From positions 1-64,000 of the forward strand of contig NZ_JAAAMJ010000005.1 of NCBI RefSeq assembly GCF_010500835.1: a stretch of DNA of 64,000 nt, read 5' to 3'. The DNA comes from Aurantimonas aggregata. Lineage in GTDB: Bacteria > Pseudomonadota > Alphaproteobacteria > Rhizobiales > Rhizobiaceae. Under the pieces are notes generated by a model that was given only the letters and a program-made list of their open reading frames with translations, had not been told where the DNA came from and ran no database searches. Made by a program: the position numbers and the translations under genes. Positions 26,772-34,652 of the stretch are shown here, one piece after another. How positions within the stretch are numbered: position 1 is the stretch's first letter; each line of letters begins with the position of its first letter.

Positions 26772-28754
26772 ATGCTGCTCAACACAATCAGGCGATACTG
26801 GGCAACAGTCTGCGGCGGCGTCGCGATTACCGGCTTCGTGATCATGAGCATTCTGTGGCTGGGCAGCGCGTCGGTCGGGGAGCTCGTCGAAGCGGAAATG
26901 CGCGCGCGCGGCGCCAATTTCACGCGTCTGCTTCTCGGCTCGCAAGGGCAGGTCGACGCCTTCCTGACAGGCATCGCCCGCGATCCGGACGCCGAGGCGA
27001 CGATCCGCAAGGTCGCAAGCCTCGCCGACATCGAAAGCTTCGCGATCTTCAGCCGACAGGGAGAGGAAGTCTTCCGCTCCCGGTCCGACCGCTACGAGTG
27101 GCTCCTGCGCGATCGGCCCGGCGGCATCCGCTCCGGCGACCGCCTGTCTCCCGCGTTGCTGGAGAGACCTGGCGAATGGCAGGTGGTGCATGACGAGGGC
27201 CGGGCCAACTCGTCCGTCGTCGCGCCGTTGATCCGGGGCGATACGACGATCGGCTACGTCTCCGTCGTCGCCGACATGGGAGAGAGCCGTGCCGCCTATG
27301 CCGGCACGCTCGGCCGCACCTCGGCTCTGGTCGCCTTTGTCCTATGTCTGGCGACAGGCGTTCCTTTCCTGCTGTATCTGCGTCGCAAGTGGAAGATTTC
27401 CGAGGCCGACGAGCGGATCCAGTTTCTCGCCAATCATGACGCCCTCACCCACCTCCTCAACCGCCGCCGGATGCAGGAGGAGACCGACCGGGTGATGGCG
27501 ACGGCCCGCGCGACCCGCGAGCGGGTGGCGTATCTCTACATCGATCTCGACGAGCTCTCGGAGATCAACAACAGTCTCGGCCAGGGCTGCGGCGACGAAC
27601 TCCTGCGTACCGTCGCCACCCGCCTTGCCGCCGCGGTAGACGATGGCGACCTCGTTGCGCGCATCGGCGCCGACGATTTTGCCGTTCTGCACCGCCGCTG
27701 CAGCGACGCCGCCGCGATCGCGAGCTTCGCGCGGCGCCTGACCGATACCGTCTGCGAGCCGGTACAACTGGGCGGACAGACAGTTCTGCCGCGCATTTCG
27801 ATCGGCTGCGCCCTCGCCCCACAAGACGGGCGAATCCATTCCGAGATCGTCAAGCACGCGGAAATCGCGCATCTCCACCACAAGCCGGACAAGGGCCGGA
27901 GCCTGGTCTTCTTCGATCCGTCCATGGACGACGAGATGGCCCGCCGCCGCCAGATCGAGGCGCTGGTGCGCGAAGCGGTCGAGAAGGACAGTTTCGAGTT
28001 GTTCTACCAGCCGATCGTCAATGGCGATGGCTCGAAGCTGCTTGGCTTCGAAGCGCTGATCCGGCTGGGCGACGCGCAGGGCGGCTACATCTCGCCGACT
28101 TTGTTCGTCCCGATCGCCGAGACGCGCGGCTACATCAAGGCGATCGGCAGCTGGGTCATCAAGGAAGCCGCGCGCCAGATCGCCCTGTGGCCGGAGCCGC
28201 TGTTCGTCTCGGTCAACCTCAGCGCCGTGCAGTTTCGCGACGGCGACCTCGTCGAGATCGTCCAGTCGACCCTGCAGGAAGCCGGCATCCCGGGCCGCCG
28301 CCTCGAAATCGAGGTGGTGGAGTCGCTGCTGCTGGAGCGCTCGGAGGATGTGCTCGAACAGCTCGGGCAGCTGAAGGCCCTCGGCATATCCATCGACATG
28401 GACGATTTCGGAACCGGCTACTCGTCGCTGAGCTATCTCTGGCGGTTCCCCTTCGACAAGTTGAAGATCGACCAGTCGTTCATGGTGGCGCTGACGAATG
28501 GCGAGCCCAACGTGCCGCAGATCCTCGAGACGATCGTCGCCATGGCCCATACGATGCAGATGAAGGTGACCACCGAGGGCATCGAGACCGAGGCCCAGGT
28601 CGACCTGATGAAGCGCCTCGGCTGCGACCAGCTTCAAGGCTATCTCTTCGGCAAGCCGATGCCGGCAGAGCGTGTCGCTTCGGAAATCCTCACCCGCTTC
28701 CGGATGGGCGAGCCAGAGGACGCACGGCCGGCGCGCAGCGCCAAGGCCAGCTAG
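26772..28754 (+). CDS. Membrane GGDEF-EAL protein, probable c-di-GMP phosphodiesterase
   Basis: A 660-residue protein. Two membrane segments (about residues 15-35 and 180-205) flank a periplasmic sensor region. The GGDEF domain is degenerate: its active-site loop reads GADDF (residues 299-303) instead of GGDEF, so cyclase activity is unlikely and a GTP-sensing or structural role is possible. The EAL domain is complete: EAL at 427-429, NLSAVQF, EVVESLLLE, DDFGTGYSSLSYL, KIDQSF and TEGIET. It should hydrolyse c-di-GMP. It is followed by a receiver-only response regulator on the same strand, though 215 bp separate them. Confidence 0.92.
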   Translation: MLLNTIRRYWATVCGGVAITGFVIMSILWLGSASVGELVEAEMRARGANFTRLLLGSQGQVDAFLTGIARDPDAEATIRKVASLADIESFAIFSRQGEEVFRSRSDRYEWLLRDRPGGIRSGDRLSPALLERPGEWQVVHDEGRANSSVVAPLIRGDTTIGYVSVVADMGESRAAYAGTLGRTSALVAFVLCLATGVPFLLYLRRKWKISEADERIQFLANHDALTHLLNRRRMQEETDRVMATARATRERVAYLYIDLDELSEINNSLGQGCGDELLRTVATRLAAAVDDGDLVARIGADDFAVLHRRCSDAAAIASFARRLTDTVCEPVQLGGQTVLPRISIGCALAPQDGRIHSEIVKHAEIAHLHHKPDKGRSLVFFDPSMDDEMARRRQIEALVREAVEKDSFELFYQPIVNGDGSKLLGFEALIRLGDAQGGYISPTLFVPIAETRGYIKAIGSWVIKEAARQIALWPEPLFVSVNLSAVQFRDGDLVEIVQSTLQEAGIPGRRLEIEVVESLLLERSEDVLEQLGQLKALGISIDMDDFGTGYSSLSYLWRFPFDKLKIDQSFMVALTNGEPNVPQILETIVAMAHTMQMKVTTEGIETEAQVDLMKRLGCDQLQGYLFGKPMPAERVASEILTRFRMGEPEDARPARSAKAS

Positions 28755-28969
28755 CCGTTCCCATCCGTCGCTCTGTCGTGACGACAGACGAGCCGCAACA
28801 GCCAATTCACCGCCAGGCAACAGCGTCCTTGTCTCGTATTTGGTTGTCTTCACCAACCATCCGACGACGCCATGGTTAGTCTTTTGTTCAGATAAATCAT
28901 TGAAATCTCGCGTTTTCTGCAACCGCGAACGCGCAGCGCGCATTGACCCGAAAATCGAAGGGTCCGGTC

Positions 28970-29302
28970 ATGAAAATTCTGATCGTCGAAGACGAGCCGA
29001 TCATCGCCATCGATCTGGAAGAGATCGTGCTGAGCCAAATCCGTGCGGCGCAGGTCCTGGTAGCGGATTCGATCGCAACGGCGCTTCCCTGGCTGGATGC
29101 CGGAATCGACTTCGCGTTGCTGGACATCACGCTGGGCACGAAGGGCGAGACCTCCCTGCCGGTGGCGCAGCGCCTGCTGCAGGATCGCGTGCCGTTCTGC
29201 TTCGTCTCCAGCGGCGTCAATGAATTGCCGGCGCTCTTCGGCTCGGTGCCGAAGGTGTCGAAACCCTTCCGACCCGAACAGGTCGCCGAAGTGCTCCCGT
29301 AA
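28970..29302 (+). CDS. Single-domain response regulator
   Basis: A 110-residue receiver domain with no output domain. Residues are recognisable: acidic pair in VEDEP (Asp/Glu 8-9), phospho-acceptor Asp in FALLDITLGT, Ser/Thr switch in FVSSGV and the conserved Lys in VSKPFRP. Such CheY-like proteins act by protein contact or as phosphate sinks. ATG 28970 opens MKILIVEDEP. A short inverted repeat AACCAT/ATGGTT lies upstream (about 28856-28878). No histidine kinase is adjacent, so its partner is unknown. Confidence 0.88.
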   Translation: MKILIVEDEPIIAIDLEEIVLSQIRAAQVLVADSIATALPWLDAGIDFALLDITLGTKGETSLPVAQRLLQDRVPFCFVSSGVNELPALFGSVPKVSKPFRPEQVAEVLP

Positions 29303-29875
29303 CGCATCTGCTTAGCTGCGCTGATCGCAGCGCGCCGAGGGCGCCGACCGGCGTTGACGCAGTATCGAATGACGAGAGATAGGACGGCAGGAAGGAGGTC
29401 CGGTACGCACGACCTGATCCGGTCTCGCCTTCCTGCCGTGCCTCGATTCTTAGCCGCAACCCGTTACCGAGCCGTTAGCTCGGCCGGACCCGCGAGAAAA
29501 AGTCGCGCGACCCGATCGCCGTGTCAGGTGCCGCTCCGCGAGGCGTCCTCGTGTCCACGGCACGGAATTATTTGGCCCTTTAATCCCTTTGGCGACAGGC
29601 ATCACGGTCCTTGGCGCTACTGCCGTTGCACCTCAGCGCGCTGGCTGTTCTCGCCGGGTCCGGAGACTGCTCCGTCCCAGCTCGACCGTGCGCCGCAGGC
29701 AGAAATTTGTTGGAATCGTGGCCGGCACGGGCTAGCCTTCGCCTTCAGTTCCGAGAAAACGCGCTGTCTTTCCTAGGATGGTTGCGAAGGTTTTGGCTCG
29801 CGTCGGCGGTTCGGTCGATGCGCGGTGGCAACTCCTGTCGCCGAGGTCCCTAGAAACTCGAGATCAGGAAATCTG
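29303..29875. other. 573-bp spacer with an inverted repeat, no gene seen
   Basis: No frame here has protein-like composition or a convincing start. The stretch holds a 12-bp perfect inverted repeat (listed separately). A lower-GC patch at about 29565-29590 (GGAATTATTTGG) may belong to the promoter of the osmolyte-binding-protein gene at 29876. I checked that patch for a sigma-54 pattern and it does not fit. Confidence 0.4.
29384..29439. repeat. Inverted repeat ACGGCAGGAAGG / CCTTCCTGCCGT
   Basis: Perfect 12-bp arms at 29384-29395 and 29428-29439 enclose 32 bp that itself contains AGGTC (29396-29400)/GACCT (29411-29415). The nested geometry would form a branched RNA stem about 80 bp after the response-regulator stop. 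There is no T-run. It may be a Rho-dependent 3' end or a protein site. Confidence 0.55.
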
Positions 29876-30874
29876 ATGAAATCACTTATGACGTCCACCT
29901 TTCTGGCAGCCGCTCTGTTTGGCTTTGCACCCACGGCATCGGCGCAAGACAACTGCGAGATCACCATTTCCAACATGAACTGGGCATCCGCCGAGGTCAT
30001 GGCCGAAATCGACCGGTTTGTCATATCCGAGGGCTTCGACTGCGCGGCCCGCCTGTTGCCCGGCGACACGATGCCGACCTTCGCGTCGATGACGGAGAAG
30101 CAGGAGCCGGACGTGGCGCCCGAGATGTGGGTGAACCAGTTCCGCGAGCAGATCGACGCGGCCGCCGAGGAAGGCACCATCGAGTTCGCGGCAGAGGTGC
30201 TGAGCGACGGCGGCGAAGAAGGCTGGTGGGTCCCTCAGTATTTTGCCGAGGCGAATCCCGAGATCAAGACGGTCGGCGACGCGCTGGCCCATCCGGACCT
30301 TTTCCCCTCGCGCGAGGATCCGAACAAGGGCGCCGTCCATGGCTGCCCGGCGGGCTGGGGTTGCCAGATCACCACGGCCAATCTCTTCAGGGCCTATGAC
30401 GCGGAAGACAAGGGCTTCGTGCTCGTCGACACCGGTTCTGCCGCCGGCCTCGATGGCTCGATTGCTCGTGCCTACGAGAACAAGGAGCCATGGCTCGGCT
30501 ATTACTGGGCGCCGACCGCCATCCTCGGCAAGTACCCGATGGTGAAGCTCGCCTTCGACGCCGAGCACGATCCGGAAGAGTGGCAGCGCTGCACCACGGT
30601 CGCCGACTGCCCGGATCCGAAGATCAACGCCTGGACCAAGTCCGAGGTGTTCACGGTGGTGACGCCGCGCGTCGCCGAACTGTCGCCGGGAATCGTCGAA
30701 TATCTCGAGAACCGCTCCTGGAGCAACGAGACCGTCAACAAGCTGCTGGCCTGGAAGGAAGACAACCAGGCCACCGGCGAAGACACCGCGCTGTACTTCC
30801 TCGAGAACAACGAGTCAGTCTGGTCTGACTGGGTTTCGCCCGAGACCGCCGAAAAGATCAAGGCTGCCCTCTGA
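29876..30874 (+). CDS. Glycine betaine/choline-type ABC transporter substrate-binding protein
   Basis: A 332-residue OpuAC/ProX-family protein. It has a signal peptide (FLAAALFGFAPTASAQ), then CEITISNMNWASAEVMAEI and the aromatic residues expected for the quaternary-ammonium cage (EMWVNQF, GWWVPQYF, WLGYYWAP). A Cys-rich loop, GCPAGWGCQIT, suggests a disulphide. ATG 29876 follows AGGAAA. The permease and ATPase follow after a 215-bp spacer with a hairpin, a spacing often used to express the binding protein at higher level. Neighbouring betaine-catabolic genes favour glycine betaine or choline as ligand. Confidence 0.9.
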   Translation: MKSLMTSTFLAAALFGFAPTASAQDNCEITISNMNWASAEVMAEIDRFVISEGFDCAARLLPGDTMPTFASMTEKQEPDVAPEMWVNQFREQIDAAAEEGTIEFAAEVLSDGGEEGWWVPQYFAEANPEIKTVGDALAHPDLFPSREDPNKGAVHGCPAGWGCQITTANLFRAYDAEDKGFVLVDTGSAAGLDGSIARAYENKEPWLGYYWAPTAILGKYPMVKLAFDAEHDPEEWQRCTTVADCPDPKINAWTKSEVFTVVTPRVAELSPGIVEYLENRSWSNETVNKLLAWKEDNQATGEDTALYFLENNESVWSDWVSPETAEKIKAAL

Positions 30875-30957
30875 TACGGCCGTGACCGGCAACGGTGTCG
30901 GCCCGGCGCGACCGCAGGTCGCATGGGCGGACACCGTGCCCGGCCGAGATCTCCATC

Positions 30958-30982
30958 ACGGCCGCGGCGTCGCCGCGGCCGT
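30958..30982 (+). terminator. Intercistronic hairpin between binding protein and permease
   Basis: Perfect 10-bp stem ACGGCCGCGG (30958-30967)/CCGCGGCCGT (30973-30982) with a 5-nt loop. It has no T-run, so it is more likely an mRNA-stabilising or attenuating element than a full terminator. That would fit excess production of the binding protein. Confidence 0.5.
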
Positions 30983-31089
30983 TTGCATTCGAGGAGCATG
31001 CGTCGGGACTGTCGGCGCCGGCCAGCAACGCGGCTTGAGCTCCCTTCTTGTGCGAACCCCGCTCGACCGACGATAAGGAGCCCTGTCGC

Positions 31090-31977
31090 TTGGACTGGCT
31101 GACCGAATTCCCCCAGATCGCAGGCCGTGACCTGCGGCTGATGTCCCGCACCATCGACCAGCACTACCGCGCCTTCTCGCGCGCCTATGGCGATACGATC
31201 GAGGCAATGTTCCGTCCCTTGCTCGACTTCTTGCTGTGGTTCGAGCGGCTCCTGCTCGGCACGCCCTGGTTCATCGTCCTCGGCGTCATCGTTCTGATCG
31301 TCTGGCTCGCCAGCCGCTCGTCCAAAATCACCATCGGTAGCGCCATCGCCCTCACCCTGATCGGCGTGTTCGGGATGTGGGAGGACACGATGCGGACGCT
31401 GTCGATCATCGTCGTCTGCACTTTGATGTCGATCGTCGTCGGCCTGCCGATCGGCATCCTGATGTCGCGCTCGAACCGCGTGCAGGCGGTGATCAACCCG
31501 GTCCTCGACGTGATGCAGACGATGCCGTCCTTCGTCTATCTGATCCCGATCGTCATGCTGCTCGGCATTGGCCTGATCCCAGGTCTGATCGTCGTGGTGA
31601 TCTACGCGATGCCGCCAATCATCCGGCTGACCAATCTGGGGATCCGGCTGGTCGACAAGGAAGTGCTGGAAGCGGCCAACGCCTTCGGCTCGTCGACCTG
31701 GCAGCGCCTCCTCCAGGTGCAGCTGCCGCTGGCGCTGCCGACCATCATGGCCGGCATCAACCAGACCATCATGATGGCGCTGGCCATGGTCGTCGTCGCC
31801 TCGCTGATCGGCGTGCGCGGTCTCGGCCAGCCGGTGCTGCAGGCGATCACCAACCAGTATTTCACCCAAGGCGTTCTGAACGGTCTCGCAATCGTCGCCA
31901 TCGCCATCATCTTCGACCGCGCCAGCCAGGCCTACGGCAAGCGTCTCCAGCGTCACCGGGAGGCCGCACATGGCTGA
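31090..31977 (+). CDS. Glycine betaine/proline-type ABC transporter permease
   Basis: A 295-residue ProW/OpuAB-type permease. It has a hydrophilic N-terminal tail and then seven or so membrane segments. The EAA loop is LEAANAFGSSTWQRLLQVQLP, and QTMPSFVYLIPIVMLLGIG and NQTIMMALAMVVVASLIG are family blocks. I place the start at TTG 31090 because AAGGAG lies 10 bp upstream; an ATG at 31048 precedes that ribosome site. The gene overlaps the ATPase gene by 8 bp. Confidence 0.9.
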   Translation: MDWLTEFPQIAGRDLRLMSRTIDQHYRAFSRAYGDTIEAMFRPLLDFLLWFERLLLGTPWFIVLGVIVLIVWLASRSSKITIGSAIALTLIGVFGMWEDTMRTLSIIVVCTLMSIVVGLPIGILMSRSNRVQAVINPVLDVMQTMPSFVYLIPIVMLLGIGLIPGLIVVVIYAMPPIIRLTNLGIRLVDKEVLEAANAFGSSTWQRLLQVQLPLALPTIMAGINQTIMMALAMVVVASLIGVRGLGQPVLQAITNQYFTQGVLNGLAIVAIAIIFDRASQAYGKRLQRHREAAHG

Positions 31978-33037
31978 GGTCGCCATCCAGATCCGCAATC
32001 TCTACAAGATCTTCGGGCCCGACGACAAAGCGCTGGTCGCCAAGGTCCGGGACGGCATGACGAAGACAGAACTCCTGAACGAGCACTCGCATGTGCTCGG
32101 GCTCAAGGACATCAACATCGACATGCCGGCCGGTGCCATCCAGGTGGTGATGGGCCTGTCCGGCTCCGGCAAGTCGACGCTGATCCGCCACATCAACCGG
32201 CTGATCGAGCCCTCGGCGGGCGAAGTCCTGATCGGCGGCGAGGATGTCGTGGCGATGTCGACGCGCCGGCTGCGCGAACTGCGCCGGCACGAGATTTCCA
32301 TGGTATTCCAGCGCTTCGGGCTGTTGCCGCACAAGACGGTGATCGACAACGTCGCCTACGGCTTGAAAGTGATGGGCAAATCCGCCGCCGAGCAGCGCGC
32401 CGGCGCGACGCGCTGGATCGACCGCGTCGGACTGAAGGGCTACGAGGACAATTATCCCGCGCAGCTGTCCGGCGGGATGCAGCAACGCGTCGGTCTTGCC
32501 AGGGCGCTGGCCACGGATGCCGACGTGCTCCTGATGGACGAGGCGTTCTCGGCGCTCGACCCGCTGATCCGCACCGACATGCAGATGGTGCTCCTGGATC
32601 TGCAGCAGGAACTCAAGAAGACCATCGTCTTCATCACCCATGATCTCGACGAGGCGCTGCGGCTGGGCGATCGTATCGCCATCCTCAGGGACGGTGAGAT
32701 CGTCCAGCAGGGGACGGGCCAGGAGATCGTCCTGAACCCCGCCGACGACTACATCTCGTCCTTCGTGCGCGAGGTGAATCGCGGCCGGGTGATCCAGGTC
32801 GAGACGGTGATGGAGAAGCTGCCGGCGGACGGCGCCCCGCTGGAAGACGGAAGCCTGTCGATCCGCAAGGGGACGATCCTCGAGGAGGCGGCGCGGCGGA
32901 TGAGCGCGCATGGCGGCATCAACGCCCGGGTGGAGGACCAGGCGGGAAAGCCGCTCGGCACGCTGACGATGCGCGGCCTGATGGCGGCGATGGTGACGCC
33001 GGTCGGCAAGGATGGGCTGCAGTCCGACATGCTGTAG
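31970..33037 (+). CDS. Glycine betaine/proline-type ABC transporter ATP-binding protein
   Basis: A 355-residue ProV/OpuAA-like ATPase. It begins with the ProV-specific IRNLYKIFGPDDKALVAKV and then has Walker A GLSGSGKST, signature LSGGMQQRVGLARAL and Walker B VLLMDEAFSALDP, followed by FITHDLDEALRLGDR. After the ATPase core come about 80 residues in the position where ProV carries tandem CBS domains. Here that part is short, so osmosensing through CBS is reduced or different. It completes the importer; the last 8 bp of the permease gene overlap its start. Confidence 0.92.
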   Translation: MAEVAIQIRNLYKIFGPDDKALVAKVRDGMTKTELLNEHSHVLGLKDINIDMPAGAIQVVMGLSGSGKSTLIRHINRLIEPSAGEVLIGGEDVVAMSTRRLRELRRHEISMVFQRFGLLPHKTVIDNVAYGLKVMGKSAAEQRAGATRWIDRVGLKGYEDNYPAQLSGGMQQRVGLARALATDADVLLMDEAFSALDPLIRTDMQMVLLDLQQELKKTIVFITHDLDEALRLGDRIAILRDGEIVQQGTGQEIVLNPADDYISSFVREVNRGRVIQVETVMEKLPADGAPLEDGSLSIRKGTILEEAARRMSAHGGINARVEDQAGKPLGTLTMRGLMAAMVTPVGKDGLQSDML

Positions 33038-33061
33038 CGAGTCGGCCTGCCGGTTTGGCGG

Positions 33062-33268
33062 TCAGGCAGCCCGGTGCTGGTGTTCTTGTGCCGCTTGGCC
33101 GGCGAAGAGCCGCTCGTAGCATTGCGCCAAAAGATCGAGGTCCACCGGCGCCTGCCGGATCAAGGCGAGTTCGATCGTGGCACGGTCGTAACCCTCCTCG
33201 AAGAGTGCGGCGATCGCCGCACAGACCATGCCTTCCTCGTCGAGCCGCTTGGGTGCGCGCTGAAACAT
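33062..33268 (-). CDS. Small protein of unknown function (68 aa)
   Basis: A 68-codon gene opposite in direction to its neighbours. ATG 33268 follows GGGGAGA (33275-33281). The sequence reads MFQRAPKRLDEEGMVCAAIA, continues LFEEGYDRATIELALIRQAP, and ends with a His-rich QEHQHRAA. It predicts three helices and no membrane segment. Directly upstream lies an inverted repeat that could fold into a structured leader (33295-33367). It diverges from the homocysteine methyltransferase gene. The family is not recognised; it could be a small regulator or adaptor of the betaine island. Confidence 0.55.
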   Translation of the reverse strand: MFQRAPKRLDEEGMVCAAIAALFEEGYDRATIELALIRQAPVDLDLLAQCYERLFAGQAAQEHQHRAA

Positions 33269-33294
33269 CGCCGTCTCCCCGTATCCAGGCATGC

Positions 33295-33367
33295 GCCCTG
33301 GCCCCGCCGGGCCGTTCTCGCGAATGCGCAGCCAGCTAATTTCTACCCCGCCGGGCTTGGCCAGGGC
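33295..33367 (-). promoter_or_regulatory. Candidate structured leader of the 68-aa gene
   Basis: GCCCTGGCC (33295-33303) and GGCCAGGGC (33359-33367) are perfect 9-bp complements closing a 55-nt interior. The interior contains smaller GC-rich hairpins (GGCCC-CGCC-GGGCC near 33301-33313 and CCC-GCC-GGG near 33347-33355). On the minus strand the structure ends 27 nt before ATG 33268, just ahead of its ribosome site. It matches no riboswitch class I know. Confidence 0.4.
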
Positions 33368-33410
33368 TTGCGCGCGAGCCAGTCCGGCAGCAACGAGCGG
33401 AACGCGGGAT

Positions 33411-33430
33411 GGCGACATGATCATGTCGCC
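33411..33430. promoter_or_regulatory. 20-bp perfect palindrome upstream of the homocysteine methyltransferase
   Basis: GGCGACATGA followed directly by its complement, with no spacer, 90 bp before the plus-strand start at 33521. It lies in the divergent promoter region shared with the 68-aa gene, so it is a good candidate operator for a dimeric regulator. Confidence 0.55.
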
Positions 33431-33520
33431 GCCAGACTTTCGCTGTGGAAAAGCCCGTGGCAGGGTCGTGATCGTCTCGCCTGACGAGCCCTGCCAGACC
33501 GCACTCCGGAGCCGCACGCC

Positions 33521-34531
33521 ATGACCGATCTTCTCAGCCGGCTCCTTGCGGAAAAGGGCGTCCTCCTCGCCGACGGCGCGACGGGCACCAATCTGTTCGA
33601 GGTCGGCCTCGAATCCGGCGAAGCGCCGGAGATGTGGCTGGAGACCCATCCGGACCGGATCGAGGCGCTGCATCAGGCCTTCGTCGACAATGGCGCCGAC
33701 ATCATCCTGACCTGCTCCTTCGGGGCCAACAGGCATCGACTGAAGCTGCACCAGGCCGAGGACCGCGTCCACGAGATCAACCGGATCGCTGCCGAACTCG
33801 CCCGCTCCGTCGCCGATCGCGCAGGCCGACCGGTCGTGGTGGCAGGCTCCGTCGGGCCCACCGGCGAGCTGCTGGTGCCGCTCGGCGCGCTGATCTACGA
33901 GGACGCCGTCACCGCGTTCCGCGAGCAGGTGGAGGGGCTGAAGGCGGGCGGCGTCGACGTCATCTGGATCGAGACGATGTCGGCCGCCGACGAGGTCCGG
34001 GCTGCCGCAGAAGCCGCGATCGCGTGCGGCATGCCCTATACGGTCACCGGCTCCTTCGACAGCGCCGGCCGCACGATGATGGGCATCCACCCTAAGGAGT
34101 TCTACAAGGCGCTCGACGGCCTCTCCGAGGCGCCGCTGGCGATCGGGGCCAATTGCGGGGTCGGCGCATCCGACATGCTGGCGACGGGCCTCGAATTCGA
34201 GACGGCCGGCGCCTCGCTGCTGCTCAAGGCGAACTGCGGCATCCCCCGCTTCGTCGAGGGCAAGACCGTCTACTCCGGAACCCCGGAACAGATGGCGGAA
34301 TATACGCGCCTCTCCATCGATCTCGGCGCCCAGATCATCGGCGGCTGCTGCGGGACGTCGCCGCATCATCTGGGCGCCATGCGCGCGGCAATCGACACGC
34401 ATCATCGGCGCGAACGACCGACGGTGGAGGCGATCGTCGCTGCCGTCGGCCCGCTGGTGAACAAGCCGGCGTCCGAACTGGCGGAACCACGGGCTTCCAC
34501 CGGCGGCCGCCGCGGCCGCGCGCGGGATTGA
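33521..34531 (+). CDS. bmt: Homocysteine S-methyltransferase (Bmt/MetH-N type)
   Basis: A 336-residue homocysteine-binding barrel. It opens LADGATGTNLFEVGLESGEA, and the zinc thiols are the Cys in GANCGVG and the pair in IIGGCCGTSP. TCSFGANRHRL is the family substrate loop. In rhizobia such proteins are annotated betaine-homocysteine methyltransferases. By architecture it equals the N-terminal module of MetH and could take methyl from a corrinoid protein. It ends in a basic tail, GGRRGRARD, also seen in three other enzymes of this region. It lies downstream of the betaine importer; a 20-bp palindrome precedes it. Confidence 0.88.
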   Translation: MTDLLSRLLAEKGVLLADGATGTNLFEVGLESGEAPEMWLETHPDRIEALHQAFVDNGADIILTCSFGANRHRLKLHQAEDRVHEINRIAAELARSVADRAGRPVVVAGSVGPTGELLVPLGALIYEDAVTAFREQVEGLKAGGVDVIWIETMSAADEVRAAAEAAIACGMPYTVTGSFDSAGRTMMGIHPKEFYKALDGLSEAPLAIGANCGVGASDMLATGLEFETAGASLLLKANCGIPRFVEGKTVYSGTPEQMAEYTRLSIDLGAQIIGGCCGTSPHHLGAMRAAIDTHHRRERPTVEAIVAAVGPLVNKPASELAEPRASTGGRRGRARD

Positions 34532-34652
34532 ACTGCGGCGACCCGGACCGCATCGCCTACCCTATGGGCAGTTGCCATCTCCGCCGATCTTTCAGCCATA
34601 TTTAATAGGTTCACCTTCAACTGTTGTCTTGCACCGCAGCAGGATATGAACA

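Noticed and set aside
29560-29600. Possible sigma-54 promoter
   Set aside because: GGCACGG is followed by TTGGC, but the GG-to-GC spacing is not the required 10 bp in any register.
33269-33520. SAM or SAH riboswitch before the homocysteine methyltransferase
   Set aside because: The region is structured, but the conserved cores of SAM-I, SAM-II and SAH riboswitches were not found. It was reported instead as an unknown structured element.
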